A stretch of 64,000 nucleotides of DNA from Streptomyces liliifuscus (GCF_016598615.1 NZ_CP066831.1:7874001-7938000); one strand, 5' to 3'; counted from the first letter of the stretch, positions 31,466 to 40,845 are shown. Numbers and translations are program-made. The notes: a model not told the origin generated them from the sequence alone.

Positions 31466-31711
31466 CCCGACCCGACCAGCCCCGACCACCCCCGGCCGGG
31501 CCGTCATCGGCACCGACCGGAACGCCATGCTCCAGCACCCCGGATCACCGACCAGGAACAGCTCGTGACAACGATCACTCCCGACCCCGGGAACCGCGGC
31601 ACGCCGCACACACCGCCACGCCCCTCGCTTCGCTCCGGCGGGGGTGTGCCCGGTACGCTCACCGCCGTGCCACACGCTGATCAGTCCCAAACCACCCAGA
31701 AGGGCGTTCCT

Positions 31712-33253
31712 GTGACATATCCGGGGCCGCCGCGACCGGTTCAGAACTCCGCCACACCCCTCGCGGAGCTAGTGGCGGTAGTCGCCGATCAGATGGCGTC
31801 CCCGGCGCCGCAGGGCGCGCAGAGCGCCGTCGAGGTCACGGGCATCACCCATGACTCCCGGGCCGTGCGCCCCGGCGACCTGTACGCCGCGCTGCCCGGC
31901 GCCCGGATGCACGGCGCCGACTTCGTGACGCAGGCGGCCGGCCTCGGCGCCGTCGCCGTGCTGACCGACCCGACGGGTGCCGAGCGCGCGACGGCCACCG
32001 GTCTGCCGGTCCTCGTCGTCGAGGACCCGCGCGGGCAGATGGGCGAGCTGGCGGCCTCGATCTACGGCCACCCGGGCCGCGACCTGCTCCAGATCGGCAT
32101 CACCGGCACGTCCGGCAAGACCACGACGGCGTACCTCGTCGAGGGCGGTCTGAAGACGGTCCGCAGCACCGGGCTGATCGGCACCGTGGAGATGCGCATC
32201 GGTGACGAGCGCATCAAGTCGGAGCGCACGACCCCCGAAGCGACCGATCTCCAGGCCCTGTTCGCCGTCATGCGCGAGCGAGGCGTGGACGCGGTCGCCA
32301 TGGAGGTCTCCAGCCACGCGCTGGTCCTCGGCCGGGTCGACGGCTGTGTCTTCGACATCGCGGTCTTCAACAACCTCAGCCCGGAACACATGGAGTTCCA
32401 CTCCGACATGGAGGACTACTTCCGGGCCAAGGCGCAGCTGTTCACGCCTAAACGCAGCAGGCTCGGCGTGGTCAACCTCGACGACGAGTACGGCCGCAGG
32501 CTCGCCAAGGAGGCCACGGTGCCCGTGGTGACGTTCTCCGCGGAGGGCCACCCGGACGCCGACTGGCGGGCCGAGGAGGTCCAGGTCGGCCCGATGGACT
32601 CGGTCTTCGTCGCGGTCGGCCCCAAGGGCGAGCGCATCACCGCCAAGTCGCCGCTCGCGGGCCCCTTCAACGTCGCCAACACCCTCGCCGCGATCGTCTC
32701 CCTCGCCGTCGCCGGGCTCGACCCGCAGACCGCCGCGGACGGCATCGCCGCCGTGCCGGGCGTGCCGGGCCGGCTGGAGCGCGTGGACGCCGGACAGCCG
32801 TACCTCGCGGTGGTCGACTACGCGCACAAGACCGACGCCGTGGAGTCCGTGCTGCGGGCCCTGCGCAAGGTCACCGAGGGCGAACTCCACATCGTCCTCG
32901 GCTGTGGCGGGGACCGGGACAAAACCAAGCGGATGCCCATGGGCGCCGCCGCGGCCCGGCTCGCCGACACCGCCGTACTGACATCGGACAACCCCCGCTC
33001 CGAGGACCCCCTCGCGATCCTCGCCACGATGCTCGCGGGTGCCGCGGAGGTGCCGGCGTACGAGCGCGGAGAGGTCCAGGTCTTCGAGGACCGGGCCGCC
33101 GCGATCGCCGCGGCCGTCGCCCGCGCACAGCCGGGCGACACGGTGCTGGTCGCGGGCAAGGGTCATGAGCAGGGCCAGGACATCGCCGGAGTGGTCCGTC
33201 CCTTCGACGACCGCCAGGTGCTTCGCGAAGCTATCCAGAAGACCCAGGGATGA
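31712..33253 (+). CDS. murE: UDP-N-acetylmuramoyl-L-alanyl-D-glutamate--diaminopimelate ligase
   Basis: A 513-residue Mur ligase with ITGTSGKTTTAYLVE (P-loop), EVSSHALVLGRVDGCVFDIAVFNNLSPEHMEFH (the catalytic and metal-binding core), VDYAHKTDAVESVL and the diaminopimelate-selective DNPRSEDP motif. It adds the third residue to the muramyl peptide; in Streptomyces this is LL-diaminopimelate. GTG 31712 follows AGAAGGG and gives a ~30-residue leader before the conserved start; a longer reading from 31565 is low-complexity. murF starts four bases after the stop. Confidence 0.96.
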   Translation: MTYPGPPRPVQNSATPLAELVAVVADQMASPAPQGAQSAVEVTGITHDSRAVRPGDLYAALPGARMHGADFVTQAAGLGAVAVLTDPTGAERATATGLPVLVVEDPRGQMGELAASIYGHPGRDLLQIGITGTSGKTTTAYLVEGGLKTVRSTGLIGTVEMRIGDERIKSERTTPEATDLQALFAVMRERGVDAVAMEVSSHALVLGRVDGCVFDIAVFNNLSPEHMEFHSDMEDYFRAKAQLFTPKRSRLGVVNLDDEYGRRLAKEATVPVVTFSAEGHPDADWRAEEVQVGPMDSVFVAVGPKGERITAKSPLAGPFNVANTLAAIVSLAVAGLDPQTAADGIAAVPGVPGRLERVDAGQPYLAVVDYAHKTDAVESVLRALRKVTEGELHIVLGCGGDRDKTKRMPMGAAAARLADTAVLTSDNPRSEDPLAILATMLAGAAEVPAYERGEVQVFEDRAAAIAAAVARAQPGDTVLVAGKGHEQGQDIAGVVRPFDDRQVLREAIQKTQG

Positions 33254-33257
33254 ACTT

Positions 33258-34670
33258 GTGATCGCCCTCTCTCTCGCCGAGATCGCCTCAGTCGTCGGCG
33301 GGCAGACACACGACATACCGGATCCGTCGGTCAAGGTCACCGGACGGGTCGTCAGAGACTCCCGTGAGGTGGAGCCAGGCAGCCTCTTCGTCGCCTTCGT
33401 GGGCGAGCGCGTGGACGGTCACGACTTCGCGGCGAGCGTCGTCGAGGCGGGCGCGGCGGCCGTGCTGGCGTCACGGCCCGTCGGCGTGCCCGCGATCGTC
33501 GTGGACGACGTCCAGGCGGCCCTCGGCGCCCTCGCACGCCATGTCGTCGAGCGGCTCGGCGCGACCCTCGTGGCCCTCACCGGCTCCGCGGGCAAGACCA
33601 GCACCAAGGACCTGATCGCCCAGGTGCTGCAGCGCAAGGCGCCGACGGTCTTCACACCGGGCTCGCTCAACAACGAGATCGGGCTGCCGCTCACCGCCCT
33701 CAGCGCCACCGAGGAGACCCGCTTCCTCGTCCTGGAGATGGGGGCCCGCGGCATCGGGCACATCCGCTACCTCACGGGTCTGACACCCCCGAAGGTCGGC
33801 CTCGTCCTGAACGTCGGCACCGCCCACATCGGCGAGTTCGGCGGCCGGGAGCAAATCGCCCAGGCCAAGGGCGAGTTGGTGGAGGGCCTGCCCCCGGCGG
33901 AAGCCGGCGGCGTGGCGGTCCTGAACGCCGACGATCCCCTCGTACGAGCCATGGCCTCGCGGACGAAAGCACGCGTGATCCTCTTCGGAGAGTCCGGCGA
34001 AGCGGACGTACGGGCCGAGAACGTGACGCTCACGGAGAGCGGACAGCCCGCGTTCAGGCTTCACACACCCTCCGGGTGCAGCGACGTGACCATGCGCCTG
34101 TACGGTGAGCACCACGTGTCGAACGCGCTCGCCGCGGCCGCCGTCGCCCATGAGCTGGGCATGTCCGCAGACGAGATCGCCACCGCGCTCTCCGAGGCGG
34201 GCACCCTCTCCCGCTGGCGGATGGAGGTCACCGAGCGCCCGGACGGCGTGACGGTCGTCAACGACGCCTACAACGCGAACCCCGAGTCCATGCGAGCCGC
34301 CCTGCGCGCGCTCGCGGCCATGGGCAAGGGGCGGCGGACCTGGGCGGTGCTCGGTCAGATGGCCGAGCTCGGGGACGAGGCGCTCGCCGAGCACGACGCG
34401 GTCGGACGGCTCGCCGTCCGGCTCAATGTCGGCAAGCTCGTCGCGGTCGGGGGCAGGGAAGCGTCCTGGCTGCAACTGGGCGCATATAACGAGGGTTCGT
34501 GGGGTGAGGAGTCGGTGCACGTGTCCGACACACAGGCGGCGATCGACCTGTTGCGCAGTCAACTGCGCCCGGGAGACGTCGTACTCGTGAAGGCGTCCCG
34601 GTCGGTCGGCCTGGAGCGGGTCGCAGAGGCGCTGGTCGAGGGCACCGAGGGTGAGGTTGCCGTCCGATGA
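33258..34670 (+). CDS. murF: UDP-N-acetylmuramoyl-tripeptide--D-alanyl-D-alanine ligase
   Basis: A 470-residue ligase beginning VIALSLAEIASVVGGQTHD. VRDSREVEPGSLFVAFVGERVDGHDF, VALTGSAGKTSTKDLIAQVL (P-loop), PGSLNNEIGLPLT, VLEMGARGIGHI, LNVGTAHIGEFG and VVNDAYNANPESMRAAL follow in MurF order. It adds D-Ala-D-Ala to the muramyl tripeptide. GTG 33258 has CCAGGGA upstream and is four bases from the murE stop. The end overlaps mraY by four bases (ATGA). Confidence 0.96.
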   Translation: MIALSLAEIASVVGGQTHDIPDPSVKVTGRVVRDSREVEPGSLFVAFVGERVDGHDFAASVVEAGAAAVLASRPVGVPAIVVDDVQAALGALARHVVERLGATLVALTGSAGKTSTKDLIAQVLQRKAPTVFTPGSLNNEIGLPLTALSATEETRFLVLEMGARGIGHIRYLTGLTPPKVGLVLNVGTAHIGEFGGREQIAQAKGELVEGLPPAEAGGVAVLNADDPLVRAMASRTKARVILFGESGEADVRAENVTLTESGQPAFRLHTPSGCSDVTMRLYGEHHVSNALAAAAVAHELGMSADEIATALSEAGTLSRWRMEVTERPDGVTVVNDAYNANPESMRAALRALAAMGKGRRTWAVLGQMAELGDEALAEHDAVGRLAVRLNVGKLVAVGGREASWLQLGAYNEGSWGEESVHVSDTQAAIDLLRSQLRPGDVVLVKASRSVGLERVAEALVEGTEGEVAVR

Positions 34671-35737
34671 ATCAGATCCTCTTCGCGGGAGTCATCGGCC
34701 TCTTCCTGACTCTCGTGGGCACCCCTCTGCTGATCAAGCTGCTGGCACGCAAGGGCTACGGCCAGTACATCCGCGACGACGGCCCGCGCGAGCACCACGC
34801 CAAGCGCGGTACGCCGACGATGGGCGGTATCGCCTTCATCCTGGCCACGCTCCTGGCGTACTTCCTCAGCAAGGTGATCACCGGCCAGCCGCCGAGGTTC
34901 TCCGGAGTGCTGGTGCTCGGCCTGATGACGGGCATGGGCCTGGTCGGCTTCCTCGACGACTACATCAAGATCGTCAAGCGGCGTTCGCTGGGCCTGCGGG
35001 CCAAGGCGAAGATGGCCGGCCAGCTGATTGTCGGTGTCTCCTTCGCGGTGCTCGCGCTGCAGTTCGCGGACAACCGCAACAACACCCCGGCCTCCACCAA
35101 GCTCTCCTTCGTGCAGGACTTCGGCTGGTCCATCGGCCCGGTGCTGTTCGTGGTCTGGGCGCTGTTCATGATCCTTGCGATGTCGAACGGCGTGAACCTC
35201 ACGGACGGTCTGGACGGCCTCGCCACCGGTGCCTCCGTGATGGTCTTCGGCGCGTACACGTTCATCGGTGTCTGGCAGTTCCAGGAGTCCTGTGCCAACG
35301 CGCAGACCCTCACCAACCCGGCCGCCTGTTACGAGGTACGGGATCCGCTCGACCTCGCCGTCGTCGCCGCGGCCCTGATGGGCGCCTGTTTCGGCTTCCT
35401 GTGGTGGAACACCTCGCCCGCCAAGATCTTCATGGGTGACACCGGTTCGCTGGCCCTCGGCGGCGCGCTCGCCGGCCTCGCGATCTGCTCCCGCACCGAG
35501 CTGCTGGTCGCGCTGCTCGGCGGTCTCTTCGTCCTCATCACCATGTCGGTCGTCATCCAGGTCGGCTCGTTCCGCCTCACCGGCAAGCGCGTCTTCCGAA
35601 TGGCACCGCTCCAGCACCACTTCGAACTCAAGGGGTGGTCCGAGGTCCTTGTGGTGGTCCGCTTCTGGATCATCCAGGGCATGTGCGTGATCGTCGGACT
35701 CGGCCTCTTCTACGCCGGATGGGCAGCCCAGAAGTGA
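34667..35737 (+). CDS. mraY: Phospho-N-acetylmuramoyl-pentapeptide-transferase
   Basis: A 356-residue integral membrane enzyme with about ten helices. The polyprenyl-phosphate transferase motifs GFLDDYIKI, NGVNLTDGLDGLATG and FMGDTGSLALGGALAG, plus MAPLQHHFELKGWSE, are intact. It transfers phospho-MurNAc-pentapeptide to undecaprenyl phosphate to make lipid I. The start overlaps the murF stop (ATGA) and the stop overlaps a murD GTG, so translation is coupled on both sides. Confidence 0.97.
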   Translation: MNQILFAGVIGLFLTLVGTPLLIKLLARKGYGQYIRDDGPREHHAKRGTPTMGGIAFILATLLAYFLSKVITGQPPRFSGVLVLGLMTGMGLVGFLDDYIKIVKRRSLGLRAKAKMAGQLIVGVSFAVLALQFADNRNNTPASTKLSFVQDFGWSIGPVLFVVWALFMILAMSNGVNLTDGLDGLATGASVMVFGAYTFIGVWQFQESCANAQTLTNPAACYEVRDPLDLAVVAAALMGACFGFLWWNTSPAKIFMGDTGSLALGGALAGLAICSRTELLVALLGGLFVLITMSVVIQVGSFRLTGKRVFRMAPLQHHFELKGWSEVLVVVRFWIIQGMCVIVGLGLFYAGWAAQK

Positions 35738-37158
35738 CCACCGCGCCCGACTGGCAGAGCATGCACATCACCGTCGCCGGTCTCGGCGTGAGCGGCATCA
35801 GCGCCGCCCGCGCCCTGGCCGGCCTCGGCGCGTCGGTCACGGTCGTCGACGGGGGCTCCTCGGAGGCACACCGGGAACGGGCCGCCTCCCTTGAGGGGCA
35901 AGGCATTTCGGTACGTCTCGGAGATGCCGAGACGCTTCCCGAGGGCACCGACCTCGTCGTCACCTCGCCGGGCTGGAAGCCGGCCAGCCCCCTCTTCGAG
36001 GCCGCCGCCGAGGCGGGCGTGGACGTCGTCGGCGACGTGGAGATCGCCTGGCGCCTGCGCGGCCCCGACGCCGCCCCCTGGCTCGCCATCACGGGCACCA
36101 ACGGCAAGACCACCACGACACAGATGCTCGCCTCGATCCTGGCCGCCGCGGGCCTTCGTACGGCCGCGGTCGGCAACATCGGCACGCCGATCGTCGACGT
36201 GGTCCAGGAAGGCGACGACGCCTACGACGTACTGGCCGTCGAGCTGTCCAGCTACCAGCTCCACTGGGCGCCCTCGCTGCGCGCCCACTCCGCCGCCGTC
36301 CTGAACCTCGCCCCGGACCACCTCGACTGGCACGGCTCCATGGAGGCGTACGCCGCCGACAAGGGACGTATCTACGAGGGCAATCGGGTCGCCTGCGTCT
36401 ACAACATGGCCGACAAGGCCACCGAGGACCTGGTGCGCGGGGCGGACGTCGAGGAGGGCTGCCGGGCGGTCGGCTTCACGCTCGGCACCCCGGGCCCGTC
36501 CCAACTCGGCGTCGTGGAGGGCATCCTGGTCGACCGCGCCTTCGTCGAGGACCGGCACAAGCAGGCCCAGGAACTCGCCGAGATCGCGGACGTCCAGCCG
36601 CCCGCCCCGCACAACATCGCCAACGCCCTTGCGGCGGCGGCCCTGGCCCGCGCCTTCGGGGTGCCCGCCACGGCCGTACGGGACGGTCTGCGGGCCTTCA
36701 AGCCCGACGCCCACCGCATCCAGCACGTGGCCGACGTGGACCGGGTCGCGTACATCGACGACTCCAAGGCCACCAACACGCATGCGGCGGAAGCCTCTTT
36801 GGCGGCGTACGAGTCGATCGTGTGGATCGCCGGCGGGCTCGCCAAGGGCGCGACCTTCGACGGGCTGGTCGCCAAGTCGGCAAAGCGACTGCGGGGCGTC
36901 GTCCTGTTCGGCGCCGACCGGGCCCTCATCCGTGAAGCGCTCGCGCGACACGCGCCGGAAGTACCCGTGGTCGACCTCGACCGGACCGACACTGGGGCGA
37001 TGCTCGCGGCGGTTCGTGAGGCCGCACGGCTCTCCGAACCGGGGGACACTGTCCTGCTGGCGCCGGCCTGTGCGTCCATGGACATGTTCACCAACTACAA
37101 CAAGCGCGGCGACGCTTTCGCGGAGGCGGTTCGCGAACTCGGCGCCGTCGACGGCTGA
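35734..37158 (+). CDS. murD: UDP-N-acetylmuramoylalanine--D-glutamate ligase
   Basis: A 474-residue ligase. VAGLGVSGISAARALAGLGASVTVVD forms the UDP-binding Rossmann domain; LAITGTNGKTTTTQMLASIL is the P-loop; VELSSYQLHW, LNLAPDHLDWHGSMEAY and DDSKATNTHAAEASL are MurD signatures. It adds D-Glu to UDP-MurNAc-L-Ala. GTG 35734 overlaps the mraY stop as GTGA and is used here. ATG 35719 (MGSPEVTTAP) is a possible alternative with a 19-base overlap. A 262-base gap with a candidate small ORF separates it from ftsW. Confidence 0.95.
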   Translation: MTTAPDWQSMHITVAGLGVSGISAARALAGLGASVTVVDGGSSEAHRERAASLEGQGISVRLGDAETLPEGTDLVVTSPGWKPASPLFEAAAEAGVDVVGDVEIAWRLRGPDAAPWLAITGTNGKTTTTQMLASILAAAGLRTAAVGNIGTPIVDVVQEGDDAYDVLAVELSSYQLHWAPSLRAHSAAVLNLAPDHLDWHGSMEAYAADKGRIYEGNRVACVYNMADKATEDLVRGADVEEGCRAVGFTLGTPGPSQLGVVEGILVDRAFVEDRHKQAQELAEIADVQPPAPHNIANALAAAALARAFGVPATAVRDGLRAFKPDAHRIQHVADVDRVAYIDDSKATNTHAAEASLAAYESIVWIAGGLAKGATFDGLVAKSAKRLRGVVLFGADRALIREALARHAPEVPVVDLDRTDTGAMLAAVREAARLSEPGDTVLLAPACASMDMFTNYNKRGDAFAEAVRELGAVDG

Positions 37159-37206
37159 CCCGGGTCCGCCTCGCCCGGCGGCGCCGGGCACACCTGGGAG
37201 GGACGC

Positions 37207-37431
37207 GTGACACGGATCCGGCTGGGGCTTCGTCGGTGGCACTCCGCCGATGGCACGGCACTGCGCCGACCCGTCCCGCCCCCGGGGCCCGAACGTGCCG
37301 GGGGAATCCCGGGCGAACACTCCGGAGGGGTCCCGGGCGAACGGTCCGGAGGGATCCCCGGCGAACGGTCCGGGGAGATTCCCGGCGGGACGCCCTCCCA
37401 CGGCATGGCAGGCGCCGCCGATGTCCAGTAG
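37207..37431 (+). CDS. Candidate small ORF coupled to ftsW, with Gly-Pro-rich repeats
   Basis: A possible 74-residue protein between murD and ftsW. The GTG at 37207 has an excellent ribosome binding site (GGGAGGG at 37197-37203) and the TAG at 37429-37431 overlaps the ftsW ATG at 37421, the geometry of coupled translation. The peptide has a basic N-terminus (TRIRLGLRRWHSADGTALRRP) and octapeptide repeats of the type GIPGERSG encoded by a 24-bp tandem DNA repeat. Third-position GC is about 75%, lower than in neighbouring genes, and I recognise no homologue, so it could be only a ribosome-entry leader for ftsW. Confidence 0.4.
   Translation: MTRIRLGLRRWHSADGTALRRPVPPPGPERAGGIPGEHSGGVPGERSGGIPGERSGEIPGGTPSHGMAGAADVQ
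37306..37392 (+). repeat. Tandem repeat, 24 bp x 3.6, before ftsW
   Basis: Units start at 37306, 37330, 37354 and 37378 (partial) and share the core CCCSGGCGAACRSTCCGG. The period is a multiple of three, unlike most other intergenic tandem repeats in this window (17, 20, 28 bp), and it stays in frame with the small ORF at 37207. Confidence 0.9.
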
Positions 37432-38785
37432 CCGTACCGGGCGTCCTCCCGTCCAGCGGGCCCCCCGCCGGCCCTCCGGCCCCCGCCCCCCTCGTGACAA
37501 CCCCGTAGGCCGCCTCTACACGCGTGTACGCCGTGCCTGGGACCGGCCGCTGACCGCCTACTACCTGATCCTCGGCGGCAGCCTCCTGATCACCGTCCTC
37601 GGTCTGGTGATGGTGTACTCGGCCTCGCAGATCACCGCGCTCCAGCTGTCGCTGCCCGGGTCGTACTTCTTCCGCAAGCAGTTCCTCGCCGCCGTGCTCG
37701 GCGGTCTGCTGCTGCTCGCCGCCTCACGGATGCCGTCCAAACTGCACCGGGCGCTGGCCTATCCGATGCTGCTCGGCTCGGTCTTCCTGATGATCCTCGT
37801 CCAGGTGCCGGGGATAGGAGTCGCGGTCAACGGCAACCAGAACTGGATCTCGGTCGGCGGCCCCTTCCAGCTCCAGCCCAGCGAGTTCGGCAAGCTCGCC
37901 CTCGTCCTGTGGGGGGCCGACCTGCTCGCCCGCAAACAGGACAAGCGGCTGCTGGCGCAGTGGAAGCACATGCTGGTGCCGCTCGTTCCGGTGGCCTTCA
38001 TGCTGCTCGGGTTGATCATGCTCGGCGGCGACATGGGCACGGCGATCATCCTCACCGCGATCCTGTTCGGCCTGCTGTGGCTCGCGGGGGCGCCCACGCG
38101 GCTCTTCGGGGGCGTCCTCGCCGTCGCCCTGACCATCGGCTTCATCCTCATCAAGACCAGCCCGAACCGCATGGCCCGTCTCTCCTGCCTGGGGGCCACC
38201 GAACCCCAGTCGGGCCCCGTCGACTGCTGGCAGGCCGTGCACGGCATCTACGCCCTCGCCTCCGGCGGGCTCTTCGGCTCCGGCCTCGGCGCCAGTGTGG
38301 AGAAATGGGGGCAACTGCCCGAAGCCCACACCGACTTCATCTTCGCCATCACCGGTGAGGAACTGGGCCTCGCGGGGACGCTGTCGGTACTCGCACTCTT
38401 CGCGGCTCTAGGCTATGCGGGTATCCGCGTGGCCGGACGCACGGAGGACCCCTTCGTGAGGTATGCCGCGGGAGGCGTGACCACCTGGATCACGGCCCAG
38501 GCCGTGATCAACATCGGTGCGGTGCTCGGCCTGCTGCCGATCGCCGGCGTCCCTCTCCCGCTGTTCTCCTACGGGGGTTCCGCCCTGCTTCCGACCATGT
38601 TCGCCATCGGACTCCTCATCGCCTTCGCGCGTGAGGATCCCGCTGCGCGGGCGGCGCTTGCGATGCGGCAACCCCGCTTTGGCAGAAAGCGGGCTGCGGT
38701 GAGAGGCTCCGCAGGGGCCGCGGGGCCTCGGAGATGGAACACGATGCGACGGCGCGCCGCGGCGCGTTCGTCCGGAGAGCGGTGA
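37421..38785 (+). CDS. ftsW: Septal peptidoglycan glycosyltransferase FtsW (SEDS family)
   Basis: A 454-residue membrane protein with about ten helices between a basic, Pro/Arg-rich N-terminal tail (~50 residues) and a basic C-terminal tail. NQNWISVGGPFQLQPSEFGKLALVLW, LIMLGGDMGTAIIL, GLFGSGLGASVEKWGQLPEAHTDFIFAITGEELGL and GVPLPLFSYGGSALL are SEDS signatures, including the catalytic Asp region. It polymerises lipid II with FtsI at the septum. ATG 37421 has only a weak ribosome binding site of its own but overlaps the end of the small ORF upstream. murG begins six bases after the stop. Confidence 0.94.
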   Translation: MSSSRTGRPPVQRAPRRPSGPRPPRDNPVGRLYTRVRRAWDRPLTAYYLILGGSLLITVLGLVMVYSASQITALQLSLPGSYFFRKQFLAAVLGGLLLLAASRMPSKLHRALAYPMLLGSVFLMILVQVPGIGVAVNGNQNWISVGGPFQLQPSEFGKLALVLWGADLLARKQDKRLLAQWKHMLVPLVPVAFMLLGLIMLGGDMGTAIILTAILFGLLWLAGAPTRLFGGVLAVALTIGFILIKTSPNRMARLSCLGATEPQSGPVDCWQAVHGIYALASGGLFGSGLGASVEKWGQLPEAHTDFIFAITGEELGLAGTLSVLALFAALGYAGIRVAGRTEDPFVRYAAGGVTTWITAQAVINIGAVLGLLPIAGVPLPLFSYGGSALLPTMFAIGLLIAFAREDPAARAALAMRQPRFGRKRAAVRGSAGAAGPRRWNTMRRRAAARSSGER

Positions 38786-38791
38786 ATTTCG

Positions 38792-39880
38792 GTGCATGTC
38801 GTACTCGCCGGTGGGGGGACCGCCGGCCACATCGAGCCCGCGCTCGCCCTCGCGGACGCCCTGCGCAGGCAGGACCCGACCGTGGGTATCACGGCCCTGG
38901 GCACGGAGCGCGGACTCGAGACCCGACTCGTACCAGAGCGAGGCTACGAACTCGCGTTGATCCCCGCGGTACCGCTGCCGCGCAAGCCCACCCCCGAACT
39001 GATCACCGTCCCCGGGCGGCTGCGCGGCACGATCAAGGCGGCCGAGCAGATCCTTGAGCGCACCAAGGCCGACGCGGTCGTCGGCTTCGGCGGCTATGTC
39101 GCCCTGCCCGCCTACCTCGCGGCCAAGCGCCTCGGCGTGCCGATCGTGATCCACGAGGCCAACGCCCGCCCCGGCCTCGCCAACAAGATCGGTTCGCGGT
39201 ACGCCGCCAGGGTCGCCGTCTCCACACCGGACAGCAAGCTGCGCGACGCCCGTTACATCGGCATCCCGCTGCGCCGCTCGATCGCCACGCTCGACCGGGC
39301 CGCCGTACGCCCGCAGGCACGCGCCGCGTTCGGGCTCGACCCCGCCCTGCCGACCCTGCTGGTCTCGGGCGGCTCGCAGGGCGCCCGCCGCCTCAATGAG
39401 GTGGTCCAGCAGGCCGCTCCGTACCTCCAGCAGGCCGGCATCCAGATCCTGCACGCGGTCGGCCCGAAGAACGAACTGCCGCAGGTCCACCAGATGCCGG
39501 GGATGCCCCCGTACATCCCGGTACCGTACGTGGACCGGATGGACCTCGCGTACGCCGCGGCCGACATGATGCTCTGCCGCGCGGGCGCGATGACCGTCGC
39601 CGAACTCTCCGCCGTCGGGCTCCCGGCCGTCTACGTCCCGCTGCCCATCGGCAACGGCGAACAGCGGCTCAACGCCCAGCCGGTGGTCAAGGCCGGCGGC
39701 GGACTGCTGATCGACGACGCGGAACTGACGCCGCAGTGGGTGCAGACCAACGTCCTGCCCGTGCTCGCCGATCCGCACCGGCTGTTCGAGATGTCCCGCG
39801 CCGCCTCCGAGTTCGGCCGCCGGGACGCCGACGACCTGCTCGTCGGGATGGTGTACGAGGCGATCGCGTCACGCCGTTAG
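38792..39880 (+). CDS. murG: Undecaprenyldiphospho-muramoylpentapeptide beta-N-acetylglucosaminyltransferase
   Basis: A 362-residue GT-B glycosyltransferase. VVLAGGGTAGHIEPALALADALR is the N-terminal glycine-rich lipid I site, VVGFGGYVALPAYLAA and IVIHEANARPGLANKI follow, and LLVSGGSQGARRLNEVV with DMMLCRAGAMTVAELSAVGLPAVYVPLP forms the UDP-GlcNAc site. It converts lipid I to lipid II on the inner membrane face. GTG 38792 follows the ftsW stop by six bases, and ftsQ begins 23 bases after its own stop. Confidence 0.97.
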   Translation: MHVVLAGGGTAGHIEPALALADALRRQDPTVGITALGTERGLETRLVPERGYELALIPAVPLPRKPTPELITVPGRLRGTIKAAEQILERTKADAVVGFGGYVALPAYLAAKRLGVPIVIHEANARPGLANKIGSRYAARVAVSTPDSKLRDARYIGIPLRRSIATLDRAAVRPQARAAFGLDPALPTLLVSGGSQGARRLNEVVQQAAPYLQQAGIQILHAVGPKNELPQVHQMPGMPPYIPVPYVDRMDLAYAAADMMLCRAGAMTVAELSAVGLPAVYVPLPIGNGEQRLNAQPVVKAGGGLLIDDAELTPQWVQTNVLPVLADPHRLFEMSRAASEFGRRDADDLLVGMVYEAIASRR

Positions 39881-39903
39881 CGCGTGGCAGAAGGCAGGGG
39901 AGC

Positions 39904-40689
39904 GTGGCCGGACCGACCACCGCCGAACGCGGCGAACGGCAGCATCTGGACTCCGGCCCGCCCCGGCCACCCCTTCTCAGGAGGCTCCCGAAGCCTCGTA
40001 GGCTCATCATTCCGGTGGTCTGCCTCGCTCTGCTCGGCGCGGGCTGTCTCTGGGTGCTCTACGGCTCGCAGTGGCTGCGCGTGGAGCGCGTATCGGCTTC
40101 GGGGACACGGGTCCTGACGCCCGATCAGGTCGTCGAGGCGGCCGACGTTCCGGTCGGATTGCCGTTGATTTCAGTCGACACCGATGTGATTGAGGCGAGA
40201 CTGCGCCAGAAATTGCCCCGAATTGACTCGGTTGACGTCGTGCGTTCCTGGCCCCATGGAATCGGGCTGAAAGTGATCGAACGCACTCCGGTTCTCATTG
40301 CCGAAAAGGGCGGAAAGTTCGTCGAAGTGGACGCCAAGGGCGTGCGTTATGCCACGGTTTCGCGCGCCCCGAAGGGCGTTCCCGCGCTGGAATTGGCGGT
40401 GTCCCGGTCCGCGGGCCTGCGCCGCTTCGGGACCGACCGGCTGATGCGCGAGGCGGTGCGCGTCACGGGTTCCCTTCCGGCCGCGGTCGCGCGTGACACC
40501 CAGGTCGTCAAGGTCCGTTCGTACGACTCCATCTCGCTGGAGTTGAGCGGCAACCGGACCGTGTTGTGGGGAAGTGGCGAGAAGAGCGGCGTCAAGGCCC
40601 GTACGCTCAGCGCTCTCATGAAAGCCGCTCCAGAGGCGCGGCACTTCGATGTCAGCGTTCCCACCGCCCCTGCGTCATCGGGGAGTTGA
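39904..40689 (+). CDS. ftsQ: Cell division protein FtsQ (POTRA domain)
   Basis: A 261-residue bitopic protein: a ~35-residue basic cytoplasmic segment, one membrane helix (LIIPVVCLALLGAGCLWVLYG), then a POTRA domain (LRVERVSASGTRVLTPDQVVEAADVPVGLPLISVDTDVIEARLRQKLPRIDSVDVVRSWPHGIGLKVIERTPVL) and the FtsQ beta domain. It belongs to the FtsQ-FtsB-FtsL subcomplex that activates septal synthesis. GTG 39904 has AGAAGG nine bases upstream and agrees with the usual FtsQ length. From about 40140 to 40340 codon choice is noticeably less GC-biased than around it. Confidence 0.94.
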   Translation: MAGPTTAERGERQHLDSGPPRPPLLRRLPKPRRLIIPVVCLALLGAGCLWVLYGSQWLRVERVSASGTRVLTPDQVVEAADVPVGLPLISVDTDVIEARLRQKLPRIDSVDVVRSWPHGIGLKVIERTPVLIAEKGGKFVEVDAKGVRYATVSRAPKGVPALELAVSRSAGLRRFGTDRLMREAVRVTGSLPAAVARDTQVVKVRSYDSISLELSGNRTVLWGSGEKSGVKARTLSALMKAAPEARHFDVSVPTAPASSGS

Positions 40690-40810
40690 CGCACATCCGC
40701 GCAGGCCAGCACCCTGGTTGGGCAGCGCTACGGCTGATCACATAGGGTGAAAAGAAAAACGGGAGGTTCGGCGTGTTCGTTGAACGTGCGCCACTTGTCG
40801 ACTTAGTGTC

Positions 40811-40835
40811 CTGTTCGGAAGAGTCCAAGGAACAG
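40811..40835 (+). promoter_or_regulatory. Inverted repeat CTGTTC-N13-GAACAG in the ftsZ promoter
   Basis: Perfect 6-bp arms (40811-40816 and 40830-40835) surround a 13-base spacer. The right arm runs into a GACAC WhiA-type pentamer at 40835-40839. It may be an operator; no specific regulator is assigned. Confidence 0.5.
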
Positions 40836-40845
40836 ACACACTGGT

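Noticed and set aside
29162..31690. An 842-codon open frame antisense to ftsL and ftsI
   Set aside because: It is a shadow of ftsI, whose active-site motifs are all intact on the plus strand; the antisense product has no recognisable domain.
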